64,000 nt of DNA from an uncultured Acidimicrobiales bacterium (GTDB lineage Bacteria; Actinomycetota; Acidimicrobiia; Acidimicrobiales; SZUA-35), in NCBI GenBank assembly GCA_938029215.1, contig CALHFG010000022.1:1-64000 (forward strand), read 5' to 3'. The notes beneath the pieces were generated by a model, which saw only the letters and a program-made list of their open reading frames with translations, ran no database searches and was not told the origin of the DNA. Shown piece after piece: positions 62,767-64,000 of this stretch (its first letter is position 1; the number at the start of each line of letters is the position of its first letter). The position numbers and the translations under genes were made by a program.

Positions 62767-63873
62767 TTACTTGACCTCTTCGGCCCGTGTCCCAAGCGTT
62801 TCGAGAACTTCGTCGAACGCCTTGGCGAAGCTGCCAACTCCCTCGTCCTCAAGCTGGAGCGCTACCTGTTCGAGGTCGATACCAAGAGCCGCCAGCTTCT
62901 CCACGACATCGTGGGCTTGTCCCATGTTGGCGTCGATGGTTCGGGCCACAGTGCCGTGATCGTCGAACGCGTTGAGGGTCTTGTCGGGCAGGGTATTGAC
63001 CGTGTTAGGTCCAATCAGCTCATCGACATACAGCGTGTCCGGATACGTGGGGTTCTTGGTCGACGTGCTCGCCCACAGTGGCCGCTGTACTCGCGCCCCG
63101 CGGTCGGCCAATGCATCCCAACGTGGGCCGCTGAACGTGCGCTCGAACATCTGGTAGGCGAGTTTGGCGTTGGCGATGGCTGCCTTACCCATCAGGCTCG
63201 ATGCCTCATCGGTGCCGATTTCGTCGAGCTTGCGATCCACATTGACGTCGACACGAGAGATAAAGAACGAGGCAACCGAGGAGATCGAACCAAGGCTGGC
63301 CTCCGGGTTGGCCGCGGCGTAGGTCTCGAGGCCGGCGATATAGGCCTCCATGACCGCGGCGTATCGTTCGAGCCCGAAGATGAGGGTGACGTTTACACTG
63401 GTGCCCTCGCTGATCAGGGTTTGAATGGCGGGGATGCCTTCAAGCGTGGCCGGTACCTTGATGTAGAGGTTGGGCGAGGCGAGACGCTGGTCCAGCTCAC
63501 GGGCGGCCTCGATGGTCTGAGTGGTGTCGTTGGCGAGGGCCGGTGACACTTCGACAGAGACATAGCCGTCTTCGCCACCGGAGGACTCGAACACCGGCAT
63601 GAGGAGTTGGGTGGCGGCGTTGATGTCGTCGACAACGAGATCCCAGTACGCATCGGTGACGCTCTTGCCCTCTCCGACGAGGCGGCGAAGGTCGGTGTCG
63701 TACTCGTCGGTGTCGGTCATGGCCTTGGCGAAGATTGACGGGTTGCTGGTTAGACCGCGTACACCGCGATCGATCCAGGCCTGCATCTCACCGCCATGGA
63801 GCCAGCCCCGGCGAAGGTTGTCGAGCCACGGGCTCTGGCCCTGCTCAGCGTGTACGTCGTGAATGCGTCCCAT
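62767..63873 (-). CDS. tal: Transaldolase
   Basis: This pentose phosphate enzyme transfers a dihydroxyacetone unit through a Schiff base. The 368 residues show the family start LTSNPSIFAKA and the active-site lysine Lys139 in LYIKVPATLEGIPAI. The length matches actinobacterial transaldolases. It lies 55 bases downstream of transketolase on the same strand, the usual tkt-tal pair, with a short hairpin between. Confidence 0.96.
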   Translation of the reverse strand: MGRIHDVHAEQGQSPWLDNLRRGWLHGGEMQAWIDRGVRGLTSNPSIFAKAMTDTDEYDTDLRRLVGEGKSVTDAYWDLVVDDINAATQLLMPVFESSGGEDGYVSVEVSPALANDTTQTIEAARELDQRLASPNLYIKVPATLEGIPAIQTLISEGTSVNVTLIFGLERYAAVMEAYIAGLETYAAANPEASLGSISSVASFFISRVDVNVDRKLDEIGTDEASSLMGKAAIANAKLAYQMFERTFSGPRWDALADRGARVQRPLWASTSTKNPTYPDTLYVDELIGPNTVNTLPDKTLNAFDDHGTVARTIDANMGQAHDVVEKLAALGIDLEQVALQLEDEGVGSFAKAFDEVLETLGTRAEEVK

Positions 63874-63912
63874 AGTGGAAGTTTAACCCCACGTCGAGTC
63901 GGTCGATTCCCA

Positions 63913-63928
63913 CAGGGCTCAGGCCCTG
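63913..63928 (-). terminator. Short hairpin between tkt and tal
   Basis: CAGGGC and GCCCTG form a perfect 6-bp stem around a four-base loop directly after the transketolase stop. No T tract follows, so it more likely modulates the tkt/tal transcript ratio than ends transcription. Confidence 0.4.
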
Positions 63929-64000
63929 CTAGGACAGCAGGGAGGTGACCTTGGCTGCGACCGCATCGGCAGTGATGCCGAGCTCTTTCATCACGGTTGA
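63929..64000 (-). CDS. tkt: Transketolase, C-terminal end only
   Basis: The last 23 residues are visible (TVMKELGITADAVAAKVTSL, then LS and stop). The ELGITADAV pattern is the conserved transketolase C-terminus. The rest lies beyond the right edge. Identity is supported by the adjacent transaldolase gene. Confidence 0.75.
   Translation of the reverse strand, partial: STVMKELGITADAVAAKVTSLLS

Overview
The window looks like a chromosomal segment of a high-GC actinobacterium. The best fit is the class Acidimicrobiia (Ilumatobacter-like), but this is inferred from gene content and not tested against a database. The clues are a fused CofG/CofH (FbiC) for coenzyme F420, a DUF3151-type protein, an actinobacterial RNase D, a Cys-form SelO, GTG starts and C-ending codons. 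I saw no rRNA, tRNA, CRISPR array, insertion sequence or prophage.

Positions 1-11851 hold the 3' part of one giant secreted gene of about 36 SdrD/Cna-B-like repeats, ending in an LPVTG sorting signal. A strong terminator separates it from a branched-chain amino-acid-type ABC transporter (12160-17545: lipoprotein, two permeases, two ATPases). The first permease carries an extra secreted beta-rich domain. From 17553 to 20821 (minus) lie an orphan CoxL-like molybdenum hydroxylase subunit and a 2-oxoglutarate/Fe(II) oxygenase. They are divergent from selO (20859-22430). A minus-strand block (22519-27663) holds a SEC-C protein, a GH65 disaccharide phosphorylase coupled to a beta-phosphoglucomutase-like HAD enzyme, and a Tat-exported purple-acid-phosphatase-like enzyme.

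Positions 27835-38897 are mostly plus strand: a DUF4214/M23-like secreted protein, an XPB-like helicase, pyruvate kinase, a patatin, DUF3151, MobA, RNase D and a CLC channel. A 52-residue gene with a perfect ribosome binding site sits on the minus strand between the last two. From 38887 to 48763 nearly everything is on the minus strand. This stretch contains a McrB-like AAA+ ATPase with a McrC/DUF2357-like partner that shows no nuclease motif, a cell-wall-binding-type lipoprotein, a Cys-rich protein, a LOG-family protein, fbiC, an HxlR regulator and an SMI1/KNR4-like protein.

Positions 48871-62680 (minus) form a compact biosynthetic locus. In transcription order it encodes an aldo/keto reductase with a degraded catalytic tetrad, a phosphoglycosyl transferase, an unrecognised 328-residue protein, an NRPS (C-A-T, serine code), a PKS (KS-AT-KR-ACP) ending in a condensation domain, an acyl-CoA dehydrogenase and a TauD-like dioxygenase. 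No thioesterase or phosphopantetheinyl transferase is present. The inferred core is a seryl-beta-hydroxyacyl unit that is acylated and/or released by condensation. The window ends in central metabolism, with transaldolase and the C-terminus of transketolase.

The most notable items are the NRPS-PKS-glycosyltransferase locus, the nuclease-less McrBC-like pair, and the giant repeat protein with an abrupt codon-usage break near position 224.
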